Shown: positions 17,831 through 28,680 of the stretch, piece after piece | Position numbering within the stretch: the first letter of the stretch is position 1 | Layout: every line of letters begins with the position of its first letter | Assembly (NCBI GenBank): GCA_027603945.1 | Contig: JADIIU010000130.1 | Location: forward strand, 1-35,917 | Direction: 5' to 3' | From: Terramyces sp. JEL0728 | Lineage: Eukaryota > Chytridiomycota > Chytridiomycetes > Rhizophydiales > Terramycetaceae | Length of the DNA stretch: 35,917 bases | Position numbers and translations under genes: made by a program | The notes under the pieces: generated by a model | Databases searched by the model: none | What the model saw: the letters and a program-made list of their open reading frames with translations, nothing else | What the model was told of the DNA's origin: nothing

Positions 17831-18418
17831 TTAGCATTTTTGCCAGTTAAATGTATAAGATTGCAAAATAAATCCAGTTTCAGAGCTGGTAGTAATGGAA
17901 GATACTGGGCCAGTAGTAGTGCTGTTTACGATTTGTACTTTGGTGTTGATTTCCAAGCCAACGTCGTTTGTGCATCCACTCCATACAGGTTGATCTAAAG
18001 GCACAATATCAACCAAGTTGAAATCTCCCTGAGCTGGACCAGTAAAAGTATGTGCAAAGTTGGCGGTGTCAGATTCGCCTTGGAAGTAATAAGAAGTCTT
18101 TTCGACTGCAGTTACACCTGGTTGGAGGTTCAAAGTACCAGTGAAGCCTACACCAGCTAAAGAGAATTGCCATCCAGCTTCGTAGTCAAATTCAACTGAA
18201 ACTTGGCAGTTCTTTCTTGAGTCAGTAATTTTGGTTCCGTTTCCAGATGAAGCAGTCAAGTGAGCAAATTCAATGTGGAATGCGGATCTATCTGGAGTAA
18301 TATATGCGCTGGAACTGCCTTGAGGACAGCCTGAGCCGCCGTAAAGGATCTGCTTGATGTTTGCGAATGAGGGTTGTGCAGAAACGTATAAAGCTAAAGT
18401 TGCCAAGTATAGTGCCAT
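17831..18418 (-). CDS. Secreted DUF4360 protein
   Basis: Single exon, 195 residues. It begins with a signal peptide (MALYLATLALYVSAQ) and has the DUF4360 opening YGGSGCPQGSSSAYITPDRS, a paired C-terminal cysteine arrangement (GCTND and a final KC) and a beta-rich composition with N-glycosylation sites. DUF4360 proteins are small secreted proteins of fungi, often expanded, with no known enzyme activity; some are linked to host or surface contact. The gene converges on the family B gene with 21 bp between stops. The assignment is firm; the function is unknown. Confidence 0.9.
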   Translation of the reverse strand: MALYLATLALYVSAQPSFANIKQILYGGSGCPQGSSSAYITPDRSAFHIEFAHLTASSGNGTKITDSRKNCQVSVEFDYEAGWQFSLAGVGFTGTLNLQPGVTAVEKTSYYFQGESDTANFAHTFTGPAQGDFNLVDIVPLDQPVWSGCTNDVGLEINTKVQIVNSTTTGPVSSITTSSETGFILQSYTFNWQKC

Positions 18419-18617
18419 TTTGGTGTTTGGTTTACTGTTGGTTTAAATAGACGAGACTCTGGCCTACCCAGTCATACCACTTGCTTGAATTAGAAAGTGC
18501 CCATTAGAATGCTGATGTACGAGAATTCAAGGACGCAAATGCGTGGGTCTGTCCAAAGGACTATTGACCGCTAGTGCATTGACACTGCAAAGTGTGTCGA
18601 CAACGCTCTTTGTCAAA

Positions 18618-18845
18618 TCAACTATAATCAATCTTGAATGGAATCTTTTCGTTTACAAACCACTCGACAATTTCTGTCCCCTTTTTGGGTTTCTTGGCGA
18701 ATAGACTGCAACGAGATCCCAAACCGACATCTGGTCTGAAAAAGCACTCTGCAAGGGTTCTTTATTACCGCAACTGATACCGCAGCATAATATTAAACAA
18801 GATGGCGTTCGTTTGTAGGACTAGACGACGATGAAAGCAAGACAT
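18618..18845 (-). CDS. Possible small basic protein (uncertain)
   Basis: A tentative two-exon model, 18781-18845 and 18618-18759, with a 21-nt GT-AG intron at 18760-18780, giving 68 residues. The second exon looks strongly protein-like (FFRPDVGLGSRCSLFAKKPK and GTEIVEWFVNEKIPFKIDYS). The intron has the standard size and keeps frame. The 5' end is weak: other frames around 18845-19240 on both strands are also open, and downstream of the stop another frame (VVDTLCSVNALAVNSPLDRP) looks coding, so further exons may exist. The family is not recognised. Confidence 0.35.
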
Positions 18846-19281
18846 TGCTGAAATACCTTATTGGCTGTAGACAAGATGACTAGAGTCCCTTTCAATGCTT
18901 CAGGAGCATACACAATGCATATCAGGGGTTTGCAGTATATTAATGCATTGTCATTGGTAGCTGTCAATGGATTATGGTATTGCAAAATAGTCCCAATCAA
19001 TTGTTGATTGCATACCCCTGGAAAGGATCTCAAGAGTAATGGTAAATAGAAACAAAGATTGATGCCAAATTGATTATGTAAGCAGACGGAAGCAAATCTG
19101 GCAAATGGCAAACAGCCGGATTTGGCTGAGCAATCTCCAAATAATAAGCTACCAGTAGATAATCAACGACAAATGGAGCGGCCGGACAATTCTCCATTCC
19201 AAGTAAGGCATACATCGACGTCATCCTGCAGCTCATCCACTATTTCCCCTCAAGAAAATTAAATTTTTTGGTGAATCTGAA
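18846..19281. other. Unresolved region before GTP cyclohydrolase
   Basis: Open, hydrophobic frames occur on the minus strand (about 18830-19230), and a 43-codon frame on the plus strand starts MTRVPFNASGAYTMHIRGLQ at about 18879. I could not join any of them with 19-23-nt introns into a recognisable protein. It may be a decayed or fast-evolving membrane protein gene, or simply the promoter of the GTP cyclohydrolase gene. Confidence 0.35.
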
Positions 19282-20040
19282 ATGTCTCCTAACCACGAAA
19301 GAGCTAAATCAACACAGTCAGTCAAACTCGATGACAATGGATTATCTTGGGCTCCTCAAGGAATGGCAAAGAGATTGAAAGAAACACCTGAAGGAAAACA
19401 GGCAAGGTTGGAACGTATTGCTGATGCGGTGAAAATTATCCTAGAGAATTTGGGCGAAGATGTTGATAGAGAAGGGATTGTAAAGACTCCTATGCGTTAC
19501 GCCAAAGCACTTGATTTTCTCACTCAAGGATACAATTCCAATTTGCATGATCTCGTCAACCAAGCTGTATTCGAAGAGCAACACGATGAAATGGTAATGG
19601 TAAAAAACATTGACATCTGCTCAATGTGCGAACACCATATGGTTCCTATTATCGGCAAGGCAAGTAAATTTAATGCAGATGACTATTGCTTACATTCCGA
19701 ATCAAAAAGTTATTGGGCTATCAAAGTTGGCTCGCATTGCTGAAATGTTTGCCAGACGTCTCCAAGTACAAGAGCGCTTGACCAAACAAGTTGCTACTGC
19801 TTTGATGGACGTACTTAGCCCTCAGGGAGTTGCAGTAGTTTTTTATTAACTTGGGTTACAATGGAAGCCAACCATATGTGCATGGTTATGAGAGGAGGTA
19901 ATTTACATTAATCTAGTTCAAAAAGCTAGTACTAGCACTATCACTTCCTGTATGGTGGGAGTATTCCGGGAAGATGGCAAGACTAGAGATGAATTCTTGA
20001 AGGTATTCGTTTATTAATCTAGCTATCGCGCAACCATTAA
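19282..20040 (+). CDS. FOL2: GTP cyclohydrolase I
   Basis: Five exons: 19282-19659, 19679-19834, 19855-19897, 19917-20002 and 20023-20040 (18 nt); 226 residues, the normal family length. It converts GTP to 7,8-dihydroneopterin triphosphate, the first step to folate and biopterin, in the cytosol as a homodecamer. Signature blocks are [17 protein letters not shown], the zinc-binding [41 protein letters not shown] and [12 protein letters not shown]. Intron 1 (19660-19678, 19 nt) has a GC donor (GCAAGT); it is the only way to join IIGK to MTIAYIPN. Intron 2 (19835-19854, 20 nt) runs GT...GG: removing it gives [13 protein letters not shown] at exactly the family length, whereas no GT-AG choice keeps frame. 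Introns 3 and 4 are ordinary 19-20-nt GT-AG. Confidence 0.92.
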
Positions 20041-20447
20041 TAAAGTCTATTTATTTGTGGGAGCTTAATTATTACATATTTCTTTTCTGTGTAAAAACAC
20101 GTGAATTACATGAGATGCTGAATATGATATTGCGGATTGTTCTTGTATTTTGACAGGGATAATACTATGCACTCTACCCTTACCTGCTGTTTAGGAAGTT
20201 GGGATGACACTCTTGATAGTTCAACTTCACAATACTACTTTGGGTTTCTGTAGCAAGTTGCTCAAGTATAAATGTCTTTGGACAGACAGAAACTGTAACT
20301 TTTGATTGGCAATCTTATCCAACGGTTGATTACTCTATTCTTGTGATCGTTTGCAAGTAGACGCACCAGTAAAACTCAATTGATAGATTACTATTGAGAT
20401 CGTTTGCTCCATCAAACAAATCCAAGATCATTTTGAAAAAAATTCAA
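20041..20447. other. Intergenic region upstream of the aminopeptidase gene
   Basis: About 400 bp with no convincing gene. It contains a CACGTG palindrome at about 20099 and a TATAAA at about 20267, too far from the next ATG to match the spacing seen elsewhere. The open frame from about 20394 into the next gene has no ATG before 20448. Confidence 0.4.
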
Positions 20448-23197
20448 ATGCAATCAGACGATATTGAAAGGCAAGACAACGAGCAACTGCTGGGAATCAA
20501 TCCAGACAGGCCGGTAAACATCAGACAAAAGCATAGGCGATTAGGAAGGAAAAAGCAGAGATTAATTCTAATTGCAGTAGTCAGTGTAGTTTCATTATTC
20601 GCTATATTATTCATGATTACTGGATTGCCAACTAAGGGAGATGTACCAGTTGGACAACCTGTAGAGCACACTAATGACCAAGTAAATGTACCTGCAGAAG
20701 AGCATAAGGATAAGGAAATACCTGGCAGTGAGCATTCCAAAGATATACCAGCAACCACCGTTAGTGATAATCAAACACCAGCTACTGTTAGTGATAATCA
20801 AACGCCAGCAACTATCCCAAAAATTAAAGGCACTGGAAACAAGGAAAAGGAAACTAAAGTAGAACCAATTGGATCAAAGAAACCAATCAACTTTAAAGGA
20901 TTAAGTGGGTATGGCGCAACAGGATACCTAAGCGCAGAAAACAACTGGATAAAATCTCCCCACGTCCAAGATGGAACAGTAGCTAAAATGGACAATGGAT
21001 TAATCAAAATCTCCCACATAGAGTACGGCAACGATACTATTCTCGCCAATGTCAACGATTTCAAAACAGACCAAGGACAATTAATACCTAGCAACTGGGA
21101 AATATCAAACGACATGGAGTATATATTATTAACCACTGATGTGCAAAGCGGTTGGAGACATTCTTTCTTTGCTGACTATTATATTTACAGCATCAAGGAG
21201 AAAACGACCAAGCCATTAACTTTAACTAAATCTGATAAAGTTATAGAAAATGAATTGGGGAGTGGGAGAATTGCACTCGTATTGTGGGCTCCTGTTGGCC
21301 ATAATTTGATATGGGTGCGTGATAATGATTTGCATTTCACTGTTGATGGCCATGAACTGCGCGTAACCTCAGATGGATCAAAGGGTATAATCAATGGTAT
21401 CTCTGACTGGGTATACGAGGGTAATGTTATCTAATAGCAGAGGAAGTATTAAATAACCCACAGTCATCTTGGATATCACTTGATGGTAATGCAGTTGCCT
21501 ACATCAAATACAATGAAACTCTAGTAAGAGACTTTGAACTGCAATATTACGACAAAGCAGGATATGATCAGTATCCGCAAAAGATTGATTACAAGTATCC
21601 GAAGCCAGGAACACCTAACCCAACTGTTTCACTCCATATCGCACAAGTAGCGAACCTGGGGATACAAAATCAGGAAATTAAACTTGACGATATATTCCAG
21701 CCTGAAGATCTGATCATTGTAGAATTAAAATGGCTGGAAGCTCGTGTATTGATTGTAAGATGTATGAATCGGATCCAGAATCACCAAAAACTATATTTGG
21801 TCGAGTACAGTGGGGCCAAGTGGAAAAGCACGCTTACTAGGGATGAAAAGACTGCTGATGGTGCGTGGTATACCAAAGTAATTCCATTTAACACAGATGC
21901 ATTCAATGGAAGTAGTGAAAGGCAGTTACTTGGAACTCTTGGATAATGAAGAAGGCTACTTACATATCGCCTTTTTCAAAAATATTTCATCTTCAAAGCC
22001 AGAATGGTTGACAACAGGCAAATATGATGTGGATGCAATTAAAGGCATCAGTGACGATTATGTGTATTACACTAGTACAGAAATTCATTCTACCGAAAGA
22101 CACTTGTTCAAAACAAGTTTTACTGGCGGAAAAACACAAATGACACCAATGGAAACTGCCAAAAAGTACAGGGTAGTCAAAGAGTATGAAAAAGATATCG
22201 GCCAAGAAATTGGAGGCGAAGGATATTATGATGCAAGATTCTCACCTGGATGTACATACTACTCTGTTGGATACTTGGGTCCTGATATCCCATGGCAGCG
22301 TTTGGAAAAAACTGGAGATCCATCGTTTGGTAAATATACAAGCGATTGGGAAGCCTACCAGACACTCCACGAAACATACGAACTCCCGCAAATATCTTAT
22401 TTACAAATACCAATAGACGGCGACGAACTCAACTGTAAACTCATCCTGCCACCCAATTTTGACAAGACAAAGAAATATCCCGTCTTGTTTGAAATTTATG
22501 GCGGTCCCAATCATCAAAAAGTAAACAAGGTGTATACGATTGATTATTTGTATCGTCTGACCACATATGGATTTATTGGCGTTATAGTTGATGCAAGAGG
22601 AACAGGATTTAAAGGCCGAAAGTTCCGTACAGCAGTGTACAAGAACCTGGGCAAGCATGAATCACAAGATTTTATAAGCACGGCAAAGTACTTGTCAGAA
22701 ACATATTCGTTTATCGATAGTAGTCGTATCGGTATTTGGGGATGGAGCTTTGGCGGATTCCTGACATCGAAAACAATCGAGCAAGATTCGACAATGTTCT
22801 CGCTTGGAATGGCTGTTGCACCAGTAACTGACTGGAAACTATATGATTCTGTTTATACAGAGGTACGCCTTGCTAACGTAGCGATACATGCAGACCCCGC
22901 AGGAGAACCCTGAAGGGTACAAGGAATCAGCTATTTCTAGGATGAACGGATTTAGAAATGCAAAGTTCCTGATGATCCATGGCACAGGCGATGGTAAATT
23001 CTTTTTAATCAGATAACGTGCATTTCCAGAACAGCGCTAAATTAGTGTGGAAGCTCACCGGTGCAGGTGTAGAAGGGTACACTGTACAGTACTACACAGA
23101 TAGTGATCATAGCATGGGTGCCAACGGTGCTCAAACACAAGTCTACAAACTCCTGACGACATTTATTTGTTTTAATTTCAAAGTGGAGTGCAAATAA
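20448..23197 (+). CDS. Dipeptidyl aminopeptidase, Ste13/DAP2/DPP4 type
   Basis: Five exons: 20448-21420, 21441-21877, 21897-22862, 22882-22993 and 23013-23197, with 19-20-nt GT-AG introns; 890 residues, usual for the family. Type II membrane topology: a basic cytosolic start (RRLGRKKQR), one helix (LILIAVVSVVSLFAILFMIT), then a P/T/K/E-rich lumenal stalk with a TVSDNQTPA repeat. The propeller holds DWVYEEEV, whose double Glu binds the substrate amino terminus; intron 1 splits this motif. The hydrolase domain has Ser754 in GWSFGG, Asp829 in GTGDDNVHF and His862 in SDHSMG. The family removes X-Ala and X-Pro dipeptides in the late Golgi (Ste13) or vacuole (Dap2). The peptide precursors at 14936-16645 carry exactly such spacers. 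Ste13 versus Dap2 cannot be decided here. Confidence 0.93.
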
Positions 23198-23204
23198 AGG
23201 TTTA

Positions 23205-24586
23205 TTAAACACGGCATTTAGCGAAATCTGGGTCTGTTTGCTGGTTGTCAATCATTTGAATTGCAGCCCCTAAACACCACCCGATTTCAATTCCATTAAT
23301 CTTTTTTGTAGTTTTTACTATATGCGTTTCTGGTAGACCGTATCCGACCGTCAATAGAGAGTACATGAATCCTAAATCCATGCACCAGTCTGAATTCTTT
23401 TCGTATTCTTTTAACCCAGCCTGTAGCAGTTGTGGCGATTTTCCACAAACGATATCTGCTTGATGCTTCATTTGTCGCAGTTCAAATGAATTTTCGTGGT
23501 TGAATGGGTCGGCGAATTTATCGTAGAAATAAGAAAAGGCGTAAAGGTCGTGTTTGAAACTGTCTTTGAGGTTTGGCATGTATATTCCATCAAAAGAACA
23601 AGGATCCAAAGCACATGTTTCCTTCTTGTTGAACAAATTGTCTGATATGAATGAATAGCACTGGTCAAAGTCTGTTCCAGTTCCTTTGAGTTCAACCAAG
23701 GTGCCTTCGTTTTCTAAAGTGCTGGTCTTTCCTTCAGGCAGACAAGGTGCGTGAGACTTTGATGCTTTTTTAATCTTTAATCTTCCTTGCATCAGCCCAT
23801 ATCCATCGTATGAATGTTGATACAGCACATAATCATGGCCAGAGAATTTCAGTTCTTTTTTGTGAGATCCTGGATGCATCGATCCAGATGGCTCAAATAC
23901 GATCTGAGTTGAGCCGCCTCCCAAGTCCATTATGCCAACAGTTGGTTTTTTATCTCTTCCGCCGATATTTCCCAGTAAATAATTGATTGTAATCCAGGCA
24001 AATGCACCTTGGTTAATTTAAAATACCTTCATCATCGCCTCCCATTATTTCAACGGCTCCTTCTTTAATCAGAGGGAACGGATATTCAGTCTTTAGTTTC
24101 TGCTCAACCTGCTTTAAAATAATTTCTCCCATCCCGTTTTCCAACATTCGCAACCCGGCAGTAGCTTTTACAGCAATTGGAGTGCATTTGTGTAATTCAA
24201 CAGGAACATTCGCAACTGCGTCTTTTAGCAGTTTATCCAAAGAATCAGCAGCAGCCTTTGGATCAGTGACATATGACGACAACCCTGGCTTTGTGTGTAT
24301 AAAAACTTCGTCTTCCAATTCCGGTGCTTGATTGCAATAATTAAATCGATAAACATGAATACGCGAACTGAGTTAATATTGCTTACCCTGTAGACCCGGC
24401 ATCGATGACTATTGCGTACTGGATATCTGGCATTCCTTTATGCACAATTCCACATTTGTCTGTTTTCACTCTGGCAAATACCTGTTTTTTTATTGATCCT
24501 AAATTTGTGGGGCTGAATAGCAAGTATAGGAATACTAGTAGTAATATTAGTACTATTGGTCGGAATAACGTTGACCTGCTTCGCAT
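23205..24586 (-). CDS. GDA1: GDA1/CD39 family nucleoside diphosphatase
   Basis: Three exons: 24387-24586, 24027-24367 and 23205-24007, with two 19-nt introns (24368-24386, 24008-24026); 447 residues. The start is the ATG at 24584-24586 (MRSRSTLFRP). A single N-terminal helix (PIVLILLLVFLYLLF) gives type II topology. The apyrase conserved regions appear in order: VIDAGSTGSRIHVY, KATAGLRML, GGDDEGAFAWITINYLLG and VGIMDLGGGSTQIVFEP. The first intron splits the first of these and the second the third. GDA1 hydrolyses GDP/UDP in the Golgi lumen to exchange UMP or GMP for nucleotide sugars, supporting glycosylation; a fit with the UDP-glucose-using ceramide enzyme nearby is only thematic. The stop lies 7 bp from the convergent aminopeptidase stop. 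Confidence 0.92.
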
Positions 24587-24638
24587 AGATTGAACTTTTT
24601 CCACTTTGAAAAGCAAAGTTTCAAGTGGCAATCAGTGT

Positions 24639-25533
24639 TTAGTTTATTAATTTATTACCAATATCTGTACCATTCGTCTTGATTTTCCTGGTCTTTGCCA
24701 ACGAATATCCACCGCCAGCTTTTAAATTCAACTGCTCTACTTCCTTAGTATCTGGGAAAATACAGTTTTGACAAATCAAGAAGCGAAAAGTAACGAGCGG
24801 CGGGGTATTAAACACCATGATCTGTGACAAAGTATTACTAAAATCGTGTACATTGCCAACACTAGAGACTAGACAGATTATATAGAACCCAATCGCAATA
24901 GAGTTGTTGATTACTATTCCTATGGTAATATAAGTCAAGAACGTGAAATTCCGCGCACTTTGTTTCAATTCTTCCTCCTTGTACTTGGTTTGAATAAAAG
25001 CGCGTATGGACACTACAGCTATTGTCGCTAGTCCAAATTCAACGAGTACACAGGAAACGTCAAATAGCATTGAAGTTATACCGCGAATCTGATTAGAAAC
25101 AAAGTACATTGTTTGCAAGTGCCTGGGTGGACGATGGAAATGGTTGAGTGAAAATGTAGTAATATACAAACATTGGTACCAGACAGCAAGCGATACTCCA
25201 TGTTACCCAGACCAGTTTGATCTTATTAATCGTTTCATTCTTGAATATCGTAATTACACTAATAATTTGTATAAAGTCAAATTCACAGTACCCAAGGAGT
25301 ATTTCTGTTGACAAAAGAGTGGTTTGGCAGAATAACTCGAATGTAATGTTGTCGTTTTGAAAGGTATATATGAGGTATAGCGTCTGCGAAATCATACTGA
25401 TGACCAGCATCATTTTGATTTTAATTCCACTTGATATTTTCTTTTTTCCAACAAGCAAGTAGACTGTAAAGATACTGGTGATTATGAATTCTATAATTTG
25501 AATACAGAGTTGCACGATGGTCAATGAGTTCAT
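24639..25533 (-). CDS. Family B seven-helix receptor-like protein, copy 2
   Basis: Two exons, 25108-25533 and 24639-25088, with a 19-nt intron at 25089-25107 in phase 0; 291 residues. Seven hydrophobic segments start directly at MNSLTIVQLCIQIIEF, so the N-terminus is very short. The block CEFDFIQIISVITIF after helix 3 and CQNCIFP after helix 7 place it in the family of the gene at 16875. The intron falls at the same point between helices 4 and 5. The cytosolic tail is basic (KTRKIKTNG). Sequence identity to the other copies is low away from these anchors, which suggests fast divergence as in ligand-binding receptors. Confidence 0.84.
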
Positions 25534-25653
25534 AAGACTGTTTTCTAAGGATGACGTTTTGCTGGTATTATTAGATTAATAATCACAATGAGTTTATTTA
25601 GAATCATCTAAAGCATTCTCTTGGATTCTGGTGGTATGAATTACAGGATCCCC

Positions 25654-26605
25654 TTAGATTCTGGTTGCTAATTCCACTTTGCGATCAGATATACGAGTAT
25701 TCTGAGACCCAAAGTTGAACAATGTATTAGCCAGTTTAATCCTTTTTTCAGTATTTTCAACTACGGGACCAACAGTAGGGAAAATGCAGTTTTTGGACAA
25801 GAGGAATCTGTATGCTACTAGTGACGGTGTCAGGTGGATAAAAACATGCGCACAGTTAGTAGTAATTGTTCTGTTGTTGATATCGCTGTATACATACCGC
25901 ATAATGTATAGCCATGTGCTAAATGTATTGTTGGCGACGATTGCACCAGTAAGGTACTTTAGTTTGGCAAAATTCCGTCTTGCAGATTCATACCTATCCA
26001 ATTCCTCGCCATTACTATACTTTCTCTTTATATATGAATGGATTCCAGAAATCGCAACAAAAGCAAGTGTAAATTCGGTGATTAGACACGATCCATCAAA
26101 TACCAGTGATCCTATTTGCTGCACCTATGTTAGTACTTTCTACTTGGTATGAAATTTGAATTGTCCTTGGTGTACTATAAGGATCACATTTAGAAATGAA
26201 ATCCACAATCACTGGCACAAACCCGCCTAATACACACCATATTACCCACACAGATTGAAGAACATTGATAATGTCTTTGCTGAAAATAGTAATCACACTG
26301 ATCGTCTTCAAGAATTCCAGTTCGCAAAACCCAATAATCAGAAAAGTGCCGTAAATAAACAGTTGACAAATAAACGATAATCCAGGCACATCTATCGGTG
26401 TATTAAAATTGAAGAGATACAATATCTGCGACGTAATACTGATTAATAATAATAATTTGATTTTTATATTATACGCTTTTTCGTGCTTTGTGCTTGTGAT
26501 TGAGTAACAGGCGAATACTACTGTGCCAGTAAATACTATTGTTTGGATCGGTATTAGGAATTGGCCATAGATTGTGTCTGATGAAAAGTAATCGGGATTT
26601 GACAT
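25654..26605 (-). CDS. Family B seven-helix receptor-like protein, copy 3
   Basis: Two exons, 26144-26605 and 25654-26124, with a 19-nt intron at 26125-26143 in phase 0; 310 residues. The start is MSNPDYFSSDTIYGQF. The anchors CELEFLKTISVITIF, YRFLLSKNCIFP and the intron site define the family. The loop between helices 5 and 6 is charged (KRKYSNGEELDRYESARRN), as in all copies, and is probably the cytosolic contact for a G protein or other partner if this is a GPCR. It lies 120 bp downstream of copy 2's start on the same strand and is divergent from copy 4. Confidence 0.85.
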
Positions 26606-27036
26606 GCGACAAATAAAGTGACGTACAAAAATGCATTCACACGATTAAATTGCTTATAATGGTAAGCGGATATAATTAAAGTCTTGGCGCATTGCTTGGT
26701 TTATTGAATAGAGTGTGAAATAGAGAACCTTAATCGCGGAAAGCTATTCTGTTCCAGTCTAATTCGCATAGTAAATCAATTGCAAATCATTAATAGCTTA
26801 TATAATTATCATGCATTTTCAAAGTTTCACAAATATTAAATTGTACTGTAAAAAATTTGTACCAGTAAACAAAAAATTACGGACAAATATTTGTTTATTT
26901 GAACCCTCAATAAACAAACATGTGTGATGTAGAGCAAACACAATTATTGGAGAACTTTGAACACCCTTTTGCAACATTATTCAATAAAGGTTGGTGACGT
27001 TGATTTTTTTGATTGTCAACTTTGAAACCCCAAAAT
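26606..27036. other. Divergent intergenic region between family B copies 3 and 4
   Basis: About 430 bp, very AT-rich. It contains a 7-bp inverted repeat (GTTTATT/AATAAAC, about 26893-26915) and a 25-codon frame at 26920-26997 starting MCDVEQTQLLENFEHPFATL, which could be an upstream ORF or a small exon of the plus-strand gene. No larger gene is seen. Confidence 0.45.
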
Positions 27037-27959
27037 ATGTCAGAACCAATATTCTTCAGTCCTACATCGGTTTATGGAATAATCCAAATAACATTACAAA
27101 TACTAACACTAATATCGACTCTAGTTATCACTGGAACTTGCATTTTCTGGAAACGAGCAAAATTCACGGATCCCATATATTTATTATACCTGGTCAGCAT
27201 TATTACACAGATAATATACCTCTACTATTTCAACGACGGACGTTTTGTACTGTCCATCGATTATCTCAAAGGAGTATTTCTCTTTTCTACATTGACAATG
27301 AAAGGATACTGTGAATTGGAATTCATCAAAGTTATTATTATTTTGTCGAATATAAAGAAAAAGACTGTACAGATAATGCAGATTGTCTGGGTCTTGTGGT
27401 TTGTAATCTCGATATTTCTGCCAATTACCATCACGTATGTTATGATTGCCAACGACAATGCCCCGCCGATATCACTACAAGTAATGCTATCTAACAATAG
27501 ATCCGCGACTTTGGCCTAGTTGCATTCAATGTAATTGGAGTAGTGGTTGAGGTAGTATTGAATTCATTCTCTGCAATCAAAATACAAAATTATATACTAT
27601 TCAAATTCTCAAAGAGTGAAGAAGACGCTGAAAAGTTGATGATTGCGAAATCGAATCTGCTTGTATTGAAATGGTTCAGCTATATGATTATTATGAATTC
27701 ATTTTTGTGTACTGTTTTGTACATGGGATATTATTTTATTTCCGATCCGCCCTTGAACAAATTGACGGTGAATCTATCACAGATTTTGATTCATGTAACT
27801 ACTGCGATTATTGGGTACAGGATTATCTTTGCTCAACGGTGTATTTTCCCCGATCATACTTCATCGCGCAGCCATAGTAGTAAAAGAACATCGGAAGCAG
27901 TAAGACCAAGCATTACCAAAGTCACAATGGCTGCAACAAAAATAATATCAGAGAAGTGA
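27037..27959 (+). CDS. Family B seven-helix receptor-like protein, copy 4
   Basis: Two exons, 27037-27480 and 27501-27959, with a 20-nt intron at 27481-27500 in phase 0; 300 residues. The start is MSEPIFFSPTSVYGIIQI. The family anchors CELEFIKVIIILS, the intron between helices 4 and 5, and AQRCIFP after helix 7 are all present. The loop FKFSKSEEDAEKLMIAKSNL between helices 5 and 6 is close to that of copy 1 (RNEDEDAKYALSLASFQQ), so copies 1 and 4 may be the closest pair. The S/R-rich tail after CIFP could be a phosphorylation-controlled region. Confidence 0.86.
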
Positions 27960-27979
27960 CTGGACAATAAACAGATATT

Positions 27980-28174
27980 TTATTGCAATTCATCGTTAGC
28001 AATCCCTCTTTGGATATCAATACGACTAGCTTCTTTGATTCCAAGTCTTTTTTCTTGATCGTGGTGTTTTTGTCGCTCTTCTGCTTGATCCAAGATTTTG
28101 TACAATTTCTTTTCGTCTTTTTTGGACCAGTGCTCTGCATTATCGTGGTGGTTGTGCTTTGGATTTTTTGTCAT
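27980..28174 (-). CDS. Small charged coiled-coil protein
   Basis: Single exon, 64 residues, from the ATG at 28172-28174 (MTKNPKHNHHDNAEHWSKKD) to a TAA at 27980. It is very rich in K, E, D, Q and H and predicted helical (LYKILDQAEERQKHHDQEKR). A CATAAAA box lies 25-31 bp upstream, matching the promoter spacing of the window. There is no signal peptide or membrane segment. The family is not recognised; it could be a small cytosolic or nuclear accessory subunit. The stop is 20 bp from the convergent family B stop. Confidence 0.6.
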   Translation of the reverse strand: MTKNPKHNHHDNAEHWSKKDEKKLYKILDQAEERQKHHDQEKRLGIKEASRIDIQRGIANDELQ

Positions 28175-28210
28175 TTGTAATTTCAACTGGGGATTCTCCT
28201 TTTATGCGCA

Positions 28211-28597
28211 TTATTTCGTATTAGTCAACCTGAGTTTTTCAAAGTAGTGTGGCTTATTCACACTTGAAATTTCGGAAATAATCCAATCCTGAAGAGGTTG
28301 CAGCTGATGATCTTTTGTTTGATCAAGAAGCATTAAGGGCTGTCTGTAAGAACATTTTATCGAAACTGATAGTATTATCCGCAATCCAACTCTGTCGTCA
28401 AACTGGTATATTCCTCTGAGGTGGAGATGAATCAAAATGAATAATTGCAAGGAATACCCCTCACACGAAAAAGTCCGAAAGTTCACGGATGTTTGTCCGA
28501 ACCAAAGATAATGCAGACGAAACGGTATTTCGGCCCATCCGATCCTATAGGAGCACAATTTTTTAATATCAGATCGCGAGTCCATCCTATATTCCAT
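28211..28597 (-). CDS. Unidentified ORF, possibly spliced
   Basis: An open frame of 128 codons from the ATG at 28595-28597 (MEYRMDSRSDIKKL) ending SVNKPHYFEKLRLTNTK. The C-terminal third looks protein-like. In the middle two other frames also look coding (MGRNTVSSALSLVRTNIREL; ADNTISFDKMFLQTALN), so hidden micro-introns or a wrong frame are likely. I could not find junctions that join them. The family is not recognised. Confidence 0.35.
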   Translation of the reverse strand: MEYRMDSRSDIKKLCSYRIGWAEIPFRLHYLWFGQTSVNFRTFSCEGYSLQLFILIHLHLRGIYQFDDRVGLRIILSVSIKCSYRQPLMLLDQTKDHQLQPLQDWIISEISSVNKPHYFEKLRLTNTK

Positions 28598-28680
28598 AGC
28601 CCTTCTTGCTCGCTTTTTCCTTTTAATCAGGGTCACACAAAAACTGAAGAAAAAATTTGTCCATCCCTTTCGAACTAAAA

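Noticed and set aside
19838..19860. GT-CA junction in GTP cyclohydrolase I
   Set aside because: It keeps frame but makes the protein one residue shorter than the family at a conserved site and needs a stranger acceptor than the 20-nt GT-GG choice.
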